In this document: positions 44,226 through 52,714 of the stretch, in pieces
Layout: every line of letters starts with the position of its first letter
Position numbering within the stretch: position 1 is the first letter of the stretch
DNA from: Caballeronia sordidicola
Lineage (GTDB): Bacteria; Pseudomonadota; Gammaproteobacteria; Burkholderiales; Burkholderiaceae
Direction of reading: 5' to 3'
DNA length: 64,000 nucleotides
Assembly: GCF_001544455.2 (NCBI RefSeq)
Contig: NZ_FCOC02000013.1
Location: 1 to 64,000 of the forward strand
Program-made: the position numbers and the translations under genes
The notes under the pieces: model-generated
Databases searched by the model: none
What the model was told of the DNA's origin: nothing
The model's input: only the letters and a program-made list of their open reading frames with translations

Positions 44226-44564
44226 ATGCGAACTTCCGCATACGCGCTGCTCGCCATCGCGATTGTTGCCGAGGTCGTGGCGACATCGGCCTTGCGGGCG
44301 TCGGAGGGCTTCTCGCGGCTGGTGCCAGCTGTGATCGTGGTGATCGGCTACGGCATCTCGTTCTACTTGCTCTCGCTCACGCTCAAGTCACTGCCGGTCG
44401 GCATTGTGTACGCCGTCTGGTCAGGGGCGGGCATCGTGCTGATCACGCTGGTTGCAGCGCTCCTGTTCAAGCAAATCCCCGATCTGCCCGCCGTGCTCGG
44501 CATGAGCCTGATCGTGGCGGGCGTGATCGTGTTGAACGTGTTTTCAAAGGTCAGTCCGCATTAG
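44226..44564 (+). CDS. SMR-family multidrug/quaternary-ammonium efflux protein
   Basis: 112-aa four-helix membrane protein of the small multidrug resistance family. The N-terminal helix AYALLAIAIVAEVVATSALR carries the membrane-embedded Glu that couples protons and substrate, and SLPVGIVYAVWSGAGIV is the family motif. It works as an antiparallel dimer. It is a tail-to-head neighbour of the UPF0303 gene (3-bp gap), likely co-transcribed. Substrate range cannot be read from sequence. Confidence 0.92.
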   Translation: MRTSAYALLAIAIVAEVVATSALRASEGFSRLVPAVIVVIGYGISFYLLSLTLKSLPVGIVYAVWSGAGIVLITLVAALLFKQIPDLPAVLGMSLIVAGVIVLNVFSKVSPH

Positions 44565-44590
44565 CGATTGCTGGCGGCGGACGCCGGGAT

Positions 44591-44947
44591 TCAATTGCAG
44601 CGAACGACCATCGACCGATTTTTTACATTTGCCGATATCACGTTCGTAATGCCGCCGCCCGTTGGACCGCCTTCCTCGTTGTCCTTCGAGACGATCGTGT
44701 AGCCGGTCGCACCGCACTTGTCGCCGGCCATGACGTAGCAGCTTGCCCACGTGGTGCTGGCGTCGGCGCCGCTGCAGTTGATCGCGTAGCCGGATTGGCC
44801 GTCGGGCAGATGGATCAGCGAAGCATCGTTGGACGATGCACAGCCGCCAAGACTCAACAGGCACGCGGTCGAAAGTGCCGCGCCCACGCTCTGCAGCGCG
44901 CGAACAATGGATTTGTCGGGCGGCATGCGCCATGCAAATTGCTTCAT
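44591..44947 (-). CDS. Putative lipoprotein, Cys-rich
   Basis: 118-aa protein that I do not recognise. An N-terminal hydrophobic segment ends in the lipobox LSLGGC, so it is probably a lipoprotein. The mature part has five further Cys (NCSGAD, WASCYVMAGDKCGATGY, VVRCN), suggesting disulphides. AAGGAAG sits five bases before the ATG whose first base is 44947. It is convergent with the SMR gene. Periplasmic or outer-membrane location is inferred. Confidence 0.78.
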   Translation of the reverse strand: MKQFAWRMPPDKSIVRALQSVGAALSTACLLSLGGCASSNDASLIHLPDGQSGYAINCSGADASTTWASCYVMAGDKCGATGYTIVSKDNEEGGPTGGGITNVISANVKNRSMVVRCN

Positions 44948-45267
44948 TCTCTTCCTTTGGTTGCCAAGCGCCGGATTGTGCTCCGGGCATGTTCGTGCCG
45001 CATTTTCCCACAAGCGCACAGTCGCTGGAAAAAGCACTGTTCTTGATGCACATCAACAACGCCTGAATGGCTGGCGCGGGCCTTGCGGTAATCGTTGGCA
45101 GGCTTTTAGCGCCGGTAATCAATTGATCGTTTTATCGTCCCCAACGTTCGCGCAATACCGGAAGAAAATGCAACCGGATGCAACGAACACGAACTAATTG
45201 CAGGTTGGCAGACCTTACGGTCCATGTACATCGAATAAACGTTCCATAAAACTACGAGAGGACAACC
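44948..45267. other. Intergenic region before a small hypothetical operon
   Basis: 320 bp between divergent genes; no supported gene. GAGAGGA just before 45268 is the ribosome binding site of the next gene. Confidence 0.4.
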
Positions 45268-45540
45268 ATGGCAGAACGCGTTACAGGCCCGTATCGCGGG
45301 TATTACATCAGTGCGGCTGCACGTCTTACGCCCGCGCCCGGACAAAGTGATGATCAACCGGCGCCGCCCATTTATGTCGGCACCGTCAATGTCGCGCAGG
45401 GCGGCCCGGACAATGTGCACCGGTTCGAAACCATGGTCGATCTGGGCGGGAGACAACGCTTTGCGACAGAAGACGAGGCACTCAGCCAGGTCGAAGATGC
45501 AGCGCGCGCCTACATCGACAGATTGTTGCAAAATACCTGA
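45268..45540 (+). CDS. Small hypothetical protein
   Basis: 90-aa cytosolic-looking protein, not recognised. It has YRGYYISAAARLTPAPGQ, a VGTVNVAQGG block and a C-terminal helix (SQVEDAARAYIDRLLQNT). A good ribosome binding site (GAGAGGA) precedes the ATG, and the stop overlaps the next ATG by one base (TGATG). That coupling supports both genes being real. Confidence 0.7.
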   Translation: MAERVTGPYRGYYISAAARLTPAPGQSDDQPAPPIYVGTVNVAQGGPDNVHRFETMVDLGGRQRFATEDEALSQVEDAARAYIDRLLQNT

Positions 45541-45908
45541 TGCGCACGCTCAACATCCGTCACCCGGCGATGCGCTGCGTGGCCGAGGCGCTGCTCGACC
45601 TGTTTCCGAGCGGCGCGGATATCAGCGAGATTGGCACGGACGCGAAGCCCTGCCTTTTTGTGAGCTGGCGTACGAGCGGCACGGCCGGGCAGCCGGGCAA
45701 TATCGCCTGGGGCGTGCACTACCGCTTTGAAGCCGACGCGCTGAGCCTTTTCGATCTCGCGAGCGAGCCCGCCCAACAGCGGTTTTGCGAGCACGTGAGG
45801 GACATGAGCCGGCATCTGAAGTTCGACTACGCCGATCGTGATGCGGTCTCGCTGAAGATTGTCGATGTGCCGGCCGAGATGGTTCGCGATTGCATGAATA
45901 CGGCATAG
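45540..45908 (+). CDS. Hypothetical protein
   Basis: 122-aa protein, not recognised. It mixes a LNIRHPAMRCVAEALLDLFP start, a central SWRTSGTAGQPGNIAWGVHY and a C-terminal RHLKFDYADRDAVSLKIVDV. No signal or membrane segment. Translationally coupled to the previous small gene, so the two products may act together. Confidence 0.7.
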   Translation: MRTLNIRHPAMRCVAEALLDLFPSGADISEIGTDAKPCLFVSWRTSGTAGQPGNIAWGVHYRFEADALSLFDLASEPAQQRFCEHVRDMSRHLKFDYADRDAVSLKIVDVPAEMVRDCMNTA

Positions 45909-45974
45909 GGCCGGCCGAAGCCGTCCGCTGCGATTCATGTCAAAGTTCTTCTGTTTCTTGCGTCCGAGGCAATC

Positions 45975-46259
45975 ATGAACATCCAGTTTCCGGCAGACGC
46001 GCCCGCGTATCGCGATGCGAATCTCACCGTGGTCTTTCCTGCGTTGGTCGACGGCGAGCGCGTGCCGTGCGCGATCTCGGTTGAAGCACTGGAGGATCAT
46101 TTCGGCGTGGAGAGTTGCGATAGCAACGGCTGGATTCGCGCATTCCATGCCGCTCGTCCGAAAATCGAAGCGGTGGCGCGGGAACATTTATCGGTTACGC
46201 GAGGTGCGCCCGTGCTTTTGAAAAGCGGTCATTTTCCTCCGGGCGCCGTTTCGTACTAA
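45975..46259 (+). CDS. DUF1488 family protein
   Basis: 94-aa protein of the DUF1488 family: MNIQFPADAPAYRDANLTVV at the start, ISVEALEDHFG in the middle, then IEAVAREHL and a Gly/Pro end. The family is common in Burkholderiaceae and has no assigned function. It is 66 bp after the preceding small gene in the same direction. Confidence 0.8.
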   Translation: MNIQFPADAPAYRDANLTVVFPALVDGERVPCAISVEALEDHFGVESCDSNGWIRAFHAARPKIEAVAREHLSVTRGAPVLLKSGHFPPGAVSY

Positions 46260-46311
46260 ACAGCGTTCAGGTTTCAATTGACTTGACGGTCACCTGGCGG
46301 AAAATGCGCTG

Positions 46312-46923
46312 ATGGCCAGTCAAAAACCACATTCGTCCGATCAACCGCTGCTTCGCAGCCATATCCTTGACGCCGCTCGCGCAATCGTAGTGCGCCAGGG
46401 TTTTGACGCGCTCTCCATGCGCAAACTCGCGGAGGTTGTCGGCTATTCGCCCGCTTCGCTTTATCTACATTTTGCCGGACGCGATGCGATTGCTCACGCG
46501 CTTGGTGCAGAGGGTTATGCCAGGTTGCTCGCCGCGCTGCATTCCTGCGACTCGATTGCCGACGAGCTGGAGCGCGTGAAGTCGATGGCGCATGGTTATG
46601 TTGAATTTGGGCGTACGCATCCGGCAGTGTACCGGCTGATTTTCATGCAGAATTGCGCTTACACCGTGGCGATATTCAGCGACACGGCGATATCTGGTGA
46701 AACGCCCCTTTCGGTTTTCGCGAAGGCGCTTGCGCCGTTCAATCTGTCGCCGGCTGCCGCTGAAACCTTGTGGACGGCATTGCATGGCATTGTGTCGCTG
46801 AGTTTGACTGCGGCGAAATATCTTTCTACGCCGACTGACGCGCTTATTGATTCAACGCTTGAACTTTGTCTGTCAGGCGTCGGAAAAAAGCCGGTGCGGT
46901 CATCAGGCTCACGCGCCGTTTGA
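46312..46923 (+). CDS. TetR/AcrR-family transcriptional regulator
   Basis: 203-aa regulator. The N-terminal helix-turn-helix is FDALSMRKLAEVVGYSPASL, YLHFAGRDAI. The C-terminal ligand domain has YVEFGRTHPAVYRLIFMQN and LWTALHGIVSLSLTA. It lies 54 bp upstream of a CoA-thioester enzyme gene on the same strand, which it may co-regulate; other targets are possible. Confidence 0.9.
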   Translation: MASQKPHSSDQPLLRSHILDAARAIVVRQGFDALSMRKLAEVVGYSPASLYLHFAGRDAIAHALGAEGYARLLAALHSCDSIADELERVKSMAHGYVEFGRTHPAVYRLIFMQNCAYTVAIFSDTAISGETPLSVFAKALAPFNLSPAAAETLWTALHGIVSLSLTAAKYLSTPTDALIDSTLELCLSGVGKKPVRSSGSRAV

Positions 46924-46977
46924 CCCCTATGGCCATACTTTCCAGTTCCCTTTGAAATCACCGAACCCGTATTGCAC

Positions 46978-48084
46978 ATGAACGAGACCATCGACGAAAT
47001 ACATATTGAACGCGCGCGGGGCATTGGTTTTATTGCGCTGGACCGGCCGAAGGCGCTCAATGCGCTTTCCACGCCGATGATCCATGCCATTCATGGCGCG
47101 CTTGACGCCTGGCGCGACGACGAATCGGTGCACGCCGTGGTTATTTATAGTCGGCATGGCAGAGCGTTTTGCGCGGGTGGCGATGTCCGGTTTCTGTATC
47201 AGTCGGCGAAGGCCGGCGAGCGCGAAGCCATCGATGAATTTTTCACCGATGAATACCAATTGAATCACGCGATCTTTACGTATCCGAAGCCGTATATCGC
47301 GTTGCTCAACGGCGTGGTAATGGGCGGCGGAATGGGCATTTCACAAGGCGCGCGCCATACGGGCGGTCTGCGCGTGGTGACGGGCTCGACCAGGATGGCG
47401 ATGCCGGAGACGCGTATCGGCTTGTTTCCGGATGTTGGCGTGAGCTGGTTTCTCGCACGCACGCCTGGCGCAATTGGGCGTTATCTCGCGGCGACGGGCG
47501 CGACCATCGACGCAGCGGATGCCCTCTACGCCCATCTCGCCGATGTCTACATGGACGAAGATGAGCTCGCCGCGCTCGTTGGTACGCTCAAGCAGCAGAG
47601 TTTCGCGTCGGGCGGGGAGGTTGTACGGTTTATCGAGGGAGAAGGGCGGCCTGACGCAGGGGGGGAAAGTGAGCTTGCGCGCAATCGCGCGTATATCGAC
47701 AAGCATTTTGCATCGGGCAACGGCGCGGCGTGTCTGAAGTCGCTCGAGAGCGCCACAAGCGGCGCCGAGCACGAATGGGCGGCGCATGTGGCGGCCGAGT
47801 TACGCGAGCGCTCGCCGCTGTCCATCGATGTATCGCTGGAATTGATCGATCGGGCAAAAACGTCGACCATGGCCGAGACGCTTCGGCGCGACCTCGGGCT
47901 CACGCGTGCGACGTTTCATCATGGCGACGTGATGGAAGGCATCCGGGCGCGCATTGTCGACAAGGACAATCAGCCGAAGTGGAAGGTGACGCACGTGGAA
48001 CACGTAACGCCCGAGGCGGTGCTGCGGATGTTCGAGAGCCCCTGGGCCGAAGCGGGTCATCCGCTTGGCCATCTTGCGGATTAA
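46978..48084 (+). CDS. Enoyl-CoA hydratase/isomerase family, 3-hydroxyisobutyryl-CoA hydrolase-like
   Basis: 368-aa crotonase-fold protein of the ECH_2 (HIBCH) group. ALNALSTPMIHAIHGALDAW, then GRAFCAGGDVRFLYQSAKAG gives the first oxyanion-hole segment; VMGGGMGISQGARHTGGLRV gives the second; MPETRIGLFPDVG holds the catalytic Glu and Asp. The length (longer than hydratases of about 260 aa) points to 3-hydroxyisobutyryl-CoA hydrolase, a valine-degradation step. No other valine genes lie here, so an enoyl-CoA hydratase role is possible. The ATG at 46978 is preferred to a TTG at 46972. It overlaps the convergent next gene by 4 bp. Confidence 0.87.
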   Translation: MNETIDEIHIERARGIGFIALDRPKALNALSTPMIHAIHGALDAWRDDESVHAVVIYSRHGRAFCAGGDVRFLYQSAKAGEREAIDEFFTDEYQLNHAIFTYPKPYIALLNGVVMGGGMGISQGARHTGGLRVVTGSTRMAMPETRIGLFPDVGVSWFLARTPGAIGRYLAATGATIDAADALYAHLADVYMDEDELAALVGTLKQQSFASGGEVVRFIEGEGRPDAGGESELARNRAYIDKHFASGNGAACLKSLESATSGAEHEWAAHVAAELRERSPLSIDVSLELIDRAKTSTMAETLRRDLGLTRATFHHGDVMEGIRARIVDKDNQPKWKVTHVEHVTPEAVLRMFESPWAEAGHPLGHLAD

Positions 48085-48506
48085 TCCGCGTCGCTGCCGG
48101 CCGTGAAGGCGCGCATGAAGACGAGCGCGCCCCAGCCCCACATTGCATTCGACGCAAATCCGAGCGCGAGGCGCGGCAGCATGTTGCCGCTTGGCCAGAT
48201 GCCGCGCACCGGATCGAGCACGAACACGCTCGCCGCAGTAAGCACGATCCCGCCGAACACCAGCGCGCCGATCCACGGTGCGGAGCGGTCTGGCGCAACA
48301 CGCAGCAGCCACGCCATCAGAATGCCGAAAAATCCGCTCCACAATGCCGCCACGATGAATTCCGGAATGCCCAGCGGCAAAAACGGGGCCGTGGAATAAC
48401 CGGCGGCATCTATTACGCCAGCCGCATGCAATAGCGCAATTGTCGGTTCACGAAAGAACAGGGCGGCGAGAAAGCCCGCGACGAACGGCAAAATGACTTT
48501 TTGCAT
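48081..48506 (-). CDS. Hypothetical inner-membrane protein
   Basis: 141-aa protein with about four hydrophobic segments: VILPFVAGFLAALFF, IVAALWSGFFGILMAWLL, IGALVFGGIVLTAASVFVL and LALGFASNAMWGWGALVFM. No family recognised. Its 3' end overlaps the convergent HIBCH-like gene by 4 bp. I start at the ATG whose first base is 48506. Confidence 0.75.
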   Translation of the reverse strand: MQKVILPFVAGFLAALFFREPTIALLHAAGVIDAAGYSTAPFLPLGIPEFIVAALWSGFFGILMAWLLRVAPDRSAPWIGALVFGGIVLTAASVFVLDPVRGIWPSGNMLPRLALGFASNAMWGWGALVFMRAFTAGSDAD

Positions 48507-48640
48507 TAAAAACACCGCTTGGGACGCGAGCCGCGGCCGCGCCGATTTTTTGGAGTGGCGTCATTATAGGGGCGGGCATGCCGCGTTATGGTGCAATCAG
48601 CGGCGGCTTTGCCGCAGATGCAACGCGACGGTGTTTGTCG

Positions 48641-48910
48641 CTACTTTGCGATGGCGTCGCTGGCCGGATTGTTGTGCAGCATCCGGTCGCTATTGGCGGG
48701 CAACGCCGGGCGCTTGGTCGGCATGTTGTCCGGGTTGCTGGGGCGCGCCCCGCCTGCGCCTGGAGCGTCGGACGTGGCAGGTGGCGGCTTGACCATGGAC
48801 GCGGAGTCGGCGGCTTTTGCGCTCTGAGCTTGCACACAGGTAGCGCCGGCGAGAAGTGTTGCCGCAACCAACGCAGCGCCAGATGATTTTCTAAGGGTAC
48901 TGGAATTCAT
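48641..48910 (-). CDS. Small exported hypothetical protein
   Basis: 89-aa protein with a signal peptide (SSGAALVAATLLAGATCVQA, cleavage before QSAK). The mature part is short, Pro/Ala/Asn-rich and apparently disordered (GGARPSNPDNMPTKRPALPA). No family recognised. GGAG lies before the ATG whose first base is 48910. Confidence 0.6.
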   Translation of the reverse strand: MNSSTLRKSSGAALVAATLLAGATCVQAQSAKAADSASMVKPPPATSDAPGAGGARPSNPDNMPTKRPALPANSDRMLHNNPASDAIAK

Positions 48911-49115
48911 AGGTATCTCCGGGGCGGCGTGCATGCCGAACGTGCTGTGCAGAGCGCTTCCATTTGCTTTTGTGACAGCACCGACCGCAGAAGATTCGAG
49001 GTATTTGTCGATGGAACATACCGCGCTGCAGTTCTCAGTCGCATTCCGGGTGTTACGGTAAAATTACGCATTCGGCGCAAATATCGCGCCTCACATCCCG
49101 AATGCAGCAGTTTTC

Positions 49116-50117
49116 ATGTCGACAGCATCAAAATTCAGCCCGCGCCGGGTTTCGGTGGCCCCGATGATGGATTGGACGGACAGGCATTGCCGTTCGCTCC
49201 ATCGCATGATTTCCCGCCACGCGTGGCTTTACACCGAGATGGTCACGACCGGCGCCTTGCTGCACGGCGACGTTGCGCGGCATCTCGCGTTCACGCCCGG
49301 CGAAGCTCCCGTCGCCTTGCAGCTTGGCGGCAGCGAACCGGCCGACCTCGCCCATAGCGCGAAGCTCGGCGAGCAATGGGGCTACGACGAGATCAACCTG
49401 AACTGCGGTTGTCCTTCCGAGCGCGTCCAGCGCGGTGCGTTCGGCGCATGCCTGATGAATGAACCGCAACTTGTCGCCGATTGCGTGAAGGCGATGCGCG
49501 ACGCTGTACAAATTCCAGTCACGGTGAAACATCGGATCGGCGTGGATGCCGTAGAAGACTACGCGTTCGTGCGTGACTTCGTCGGTACCGTGGCCGATGC
49601 CGGTTGTGAAGTGTTTATCGTCCACGCACGCAACGCGGTTTTGAAGGGCTTGAGCCCGAAAGAAAACCGCGAGATTCCACCGTTGAAGTACGAGTACGCG
49701 TATCAGTTGAAGCGCGATTTTCCGCATCTGGAAATATCGATTAACGGTGGCATCAAGACGCTCGACGAGGTGGAAGAACATCTCAAGCACGTCGATGGCG
49801 TCATGCTCGGCCGCGAGGCTTATCACAATCCATACGTGCTGGCGGGTGTGGATGCGCGTTTTTACGGGGCGTCTACAACCGTTCTTTCCCGGGAAGAGAT
49901 CGAGGCCGGATTGATCGAATATGCGCGCGAGGAAGTGGCGCGCGGAACCTATCTCGGCGGTATCACGCGCCACGCGCTCGGCTTGTATCGCGGTGTGGCG
50001 GGTGCGCGTGGCTGGCGTCGTGTGTTGTCGGATAGTCGCAGACTTGCCACCGGCGATCTGGCCATTTTCGACGAAGCGCGCACGCATCTACGTGAATCGA
50101 TCGAAATGGTCGAATAA
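49116..50117 (+). CDS. dusA: tRNA-dihydrouridine(20/20a) synthase DusA
   Basis: 333-aa FMN enzyme that reduces U20/U20a in tRNA D-loops. VSVAPMMDWTDRHCRSLHRM is the DusA N-terminal signature, and GYDEINLNCGCPSERVQRGA holds the catalytic Cys in GCPS. Lys and His of the active site lie in VTVKHRIGVD and FIVHARNA. A later block is HLEISINGGIKTLDE. It sits 90 bp before tRNA-His, one of the RNAs it could modify, although adjacency is probably coincidental. Confidence 0.96.
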   Translation: MSTASKFSPRRVSVAPMMDWTDRHCRSLHRMISRHAWLYTEMVTTGALLHGDVARHLAFTPGEAPVALQLGGSEPADLAHSAKLGEQWGYDEINLNCGCPSERVQRGAFGACLMNEPQLVADCVKAMRDAVQIPVTVKHRIGVDAVEDYAFVRDFVGTVADAGCEVFIVHARNAVLKGLSPKENREIPPLKYEYAYQLKRDFPHLEISINGGIKTLDEVEEHLKHVDGVMLGREAYHNPYVLAGVDARFYGASTTVLSREEIEAGLIEYAREEVARGTYLGGITRHALGLYRGVAGARGWRRVLSDSRRLATGDLAIFDEARTHLRESIEMVE

Positions 50118-50207
50118 GGACTAGGCAAACCGAATCTTTGTTCGTATAATCTCGTCTCTCGATTCAGCAAGCAGGTTTTGTTGCGGTAGAGAAGAAGTAA
50201 GTCAGTG

Positions 50208-50283
50208 GTGGCTGTAGCTCAGTTGGTAGAGTCCAGGATTGTGATTCCTGTTGTCGTGGGTTCGAGCCCCATCAGCCACCCCA
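50208..50283 (+). tRNA. tRNA-His (GTG anticodon)
   Basis: 76-nt cloverleaf. The acceptor stem GTGGCTG/CAGCCAC is followed by C73 and an encoded CCA, and a G lies at 50207 (G-1 opposite C73), the tRNA-His identity feature. Anticodon loop ATTGTGATT; T arm GTGGGTTCGAGCCCCAT. Confidence 0.97.
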
Positions 50284-50330
50284 AAAGATTCAATGACTTA
50301 GCAGTGTTTTTAGCCGCTTGGTTACTCTGC

Positions 50331-50360
50331 AAAAAAGCCCATCTAACCGTGGGCTTTTTT
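50331..50360 (+). terminator. Terminator after tRNA-His
   Basis: AAAAAAGCCCA with TGGGCTTTTTT, 8-base loop, ending in a T run, 47 bp beyond the tRNA. Confidence 0.85.
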
Positions 50361-51028
50361 GCTTTCCGCCCGACCTTTCCTACCGCTATCAATCACCAAT
50401 TTTCTTGGTCCACGGCATTGCTGATCGGTCACAGCGTCGCTCATACACGCCTGGCTAACAACAATGGGCTTCGATTCAAACGTATGTGGATAACACGAAT
50501 CCGCAGTGCAACGTTTTGAAGAGCCGCGTTGGCTTGTATGTGGACTTGCACATTTTTAACAGTTGCGAAAATTAAATCTCCTGCTGAAACCGAAGCAATG
50601 AAAATCAAACATGCTGCAATACGCTGAATAATATCCCGACGAAATAAATAATCCCCAAATCCTTACAAAAAGCATACTTAATGCTGCACCGCATTCAACT
50701 TTATCGGCCTTTAAAGCATTGTTTTCGGCAAAGGCGATTTGTCTTACCAGACTGACGGCTAATCTATCCCTTTCTCAAGAACGTGAGGCATAGTTCGAGC
50801 ATACGACGAAATCGCCACTCGGTGTGGCTCCGACGGTTCGCAGAAGGGCGCTGGCATTTGCTTGGTGGCAACTGTGTACGCCCCTGCCAAGGTAAGAAAC
50901 TGCTCACGATAGTCAATCTTTTATAGAACCAGCTTCGCCAACTCGAAAATGGTTTTAATGAAATCCGCTCGTGAACAAAATGCAATCAGATCCAATCATA
51001 TTCCGAATAACACGGAGGCTTAGTTTCT
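50361..51028. other. AT-rich stretch without genes between tRNA-His and the FkbM gene
   Basis: About 670 bp of clearly lower GC than the rest of the window, most marked at 50540-50720. No frame shows protein-like sequence. CACGGAGG (51009-51016) is the ribosome binding site of the following gene. I found no second copy of the tRNA 3' end by eye. The stretch looks like decayed or transferred DNA. Confidence 0.5.
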
Positions 51029-51793
51029 ATGCATGTGTTCCAGCGAGCCCAGAGACTTCCGAAGAGAGTTTCAGCTTTGATCAAAAACACGACGCTTGTC
51101 GACAAGCGGAAGCTTTATCCGATTTGGGAGCAAACTCATCTGTCAAAATTGCTGACTTACCTGGACGTGGATTGCGTATTCGATATAGGTGCCAATCAAG
51201 GGCAGTACGCCACGATGCTGAGAAAGAAAGCGGGCTATAAGGGATTTATATTTTCATTTGAACCGAATCCGCACGACGCCCGTATTGCGCGTGACCATGC
51301 GAAGGGCGACGATAAGTGGATCGTCGACGAGATTGCTGTTTCGGAGGAGGACGGCGAGGCGCAGTTCAACGTTATGCGTGCCAGCGAGTTCAGTTCCTTA
51401 AGCATGCCAAGCCACGAAGACGTTCAGCTTTTTCGTGGAATGAATTCGGTTATCGAGACTGTCGCGGTGAGAACGGAACGTCTGGAGACCGCTCTTCAAC
51501 GATTGCGCGCGAAGTATTTGTTCAAAAGGCCATTTTTAAAGATGGATACTCAGGGCTTCGATGTCAAGATCGTAAAATCGTCGGAGAACATCATGCGGCA
51601 ATTCGTCGGGCTGCAAAGCGAATTGGCGATCGCGAAGCTGTACACTGATTCCGTGGACTTCCGTGAAGCAATTACCGTATATGAGCGTTGTGGGTTTTCC
51701 CTCAGCGCATTTGTGCCCAATAATTCCGGGCATTTCCCTCATCTCCTGGAGACCGATTGTGTGATGATCAGATCCGATTTGGCGAAAGACTGA
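51029..51793 (+). CDS. FkbM-family methyltransferase
   Basis: 254-aa SAM-dependent methyltransferase of the FkbM type. CVFDIGANQGQYATMLRKKA (residues 49-68) is the SAM-binding motif I, FIFSFEPNPHDARIARDHAK gives the acidic loop, and a late FLKMDTQGFDVKIVKSS is the FkbM hallmark. Such enzymes methylate sugars of surface polysaccharides or natural products. It stands alone next to an AT-rich stretch, with slightly lower GC than its neighbours, suggesting transfer. Confidence 0.9.
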   Translation: MHVFQRAQRLPKRVSALIKNTTLVDKRKLYPIWEQTHLSKLLTYLDVDCVFDIGANQGQYATMLRKKAGYKGFIFSFEPNPHDARIARDHAKGDDKWIVDEIAVSEEDGEAQFNVMRASEFSSLSMPSHEDVQLFRGMNSVIETVAVRTERLETALQRLRAKYLFKRPFLKMDTQGFDVKIVKSSENIMRQFVGLQSELAIAKLYTDSVDFREAITVYERCGFSLSAFVPNNSGHFPHLLETDCVMIRSDLAKD

Positions 51794-51846
51794 TTGTCGA
51801 AACACAGAAGATTCTCAGTCACTGAAACTCTGTGAGCGTGTCCGCC

Positions 51847-52296
51847 TCAAGCAATTGGATGGGACGCCGGAGCGATCATCGTTTGCATAAGCGCGAGTAG
51901 CAGGGAGGGCGGTTGTCCCTTCTGAAAATACCCGTCGAATTCGGTGTTGGGCGCCTGTTTTCGCACAGTCGCTTCGTCTAACGCTGTGAATGCGATTATC
52001 GCGATGTCCTGGGTTGCCGGGCGGCATCGAAGAAATCGAGCCGCCTCAAAGCCATTTATTTCTGGCATCGAGATGTCCATGAGGACGATATGTGGTGTCC
52101 ATTCGCCAGCAATATCGACGGCCGCTCGACCGCCATATGCGACACGGCAATCCAGTCGTTCCAATGACATATAAGCAAACAGGGCATCTGCTGCACATTG
52201 ATTGTCGTCGACGACCAGGACCTTGGGAATATGCCCGTTGACAGGTACTTGCCGGATTGACCAGACCCCGTAGTGTCTGACTTTTTGTATTTTCAC
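51847..52296 (-). CDS. Single-domain response regulator
   Basis: 149-aa receiver-only protein. The acidic pocket is VLVVDDNQ (Asp30, Asp31), the phosphoacceptor Asp74 is in IVLMDISMPE, Thr104 is in IIAFTALDE and Lys126 in YFQKGQPP. There is no output domain, so it probably acts as a phosphate shuttle or by protein contact. The first 20 residues may not be translated (a GTG at codon 19 is an alternative start). It is divergent from a hybrid kinase gene, a natural partner. Confidence 0.9.
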   Translation of the reverse strand: MKIQKVRHYGVWSIRQVPVNGHIPKVLVVDDNQCAADALFAYMSLERLDCRVAYGGRAAVDIAGEWTPHIVLMDISMPEINGFEAARFLRCRPATQDIAIIAFTALDEATVRKQAPNTEFDGYFQKGQPPSLLLALMQTMIAPASHPIA

Positions 52297-52714
52297 ATTC
52301 TGCCGCTAGTCGACAACGACATGCGAAGCACGCGTTTCGACCATATTATTTTCACGATGGCTGTGTTAATACCGCAATCATTGGTCCCAACGTTCCAAAA
52401 CCGTTCATATAAGCGAAAAGGTAACGAGGAACCGTGATTTTTACCGGATCAGCCTCAAAATAACCGCCGCTTGATGGATGCTGATCTTGTCGGGGCAGGT
52501 TCTGCGCCGCCGGTATTGCAATAAGCCGATCAAGCCGGGAAAGCGCACGACAAGTTGCGAGCCACAGCCGTCCTCAGGGCAATAGTGAGCAGCGCGGGAT
52601 GCTACTTTGGGGCGAACGGCGCCGCTGATATGATCAGGCGACGGCCGTTTTCCTGCATTCATCAAGTCGTTCGCGCAATTGGAACCTGCGCACCGCCATC
52701 CAGGATTTGCCTTA
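52297..52714. other. Divergent region upstream of the hybrid kinase gene, with a possible small minus-strand ORF
   Basis: 418 bp. A minus-strand frame at 52441-52662 (73 codons, starting MNAGKRPSPDHIS) contains HYCPEDGCGSQLVVRF followed by RRRRTCPDKISIHQAAVILR, hinting at a zinc-ribbon-like Cys pattern. It has no obvious ribosome binding site, so I do not call a gene. The rest should hold promoters for the response regulator and the kinase. Confidence 0.3.

Noticed and set aside
50208..52714. Integrative element at tRNA-His
   Set aside because: No integrase, and no direct repeat of the tRNA 3' end found by eye. Kept only as an AT-rich island finding.
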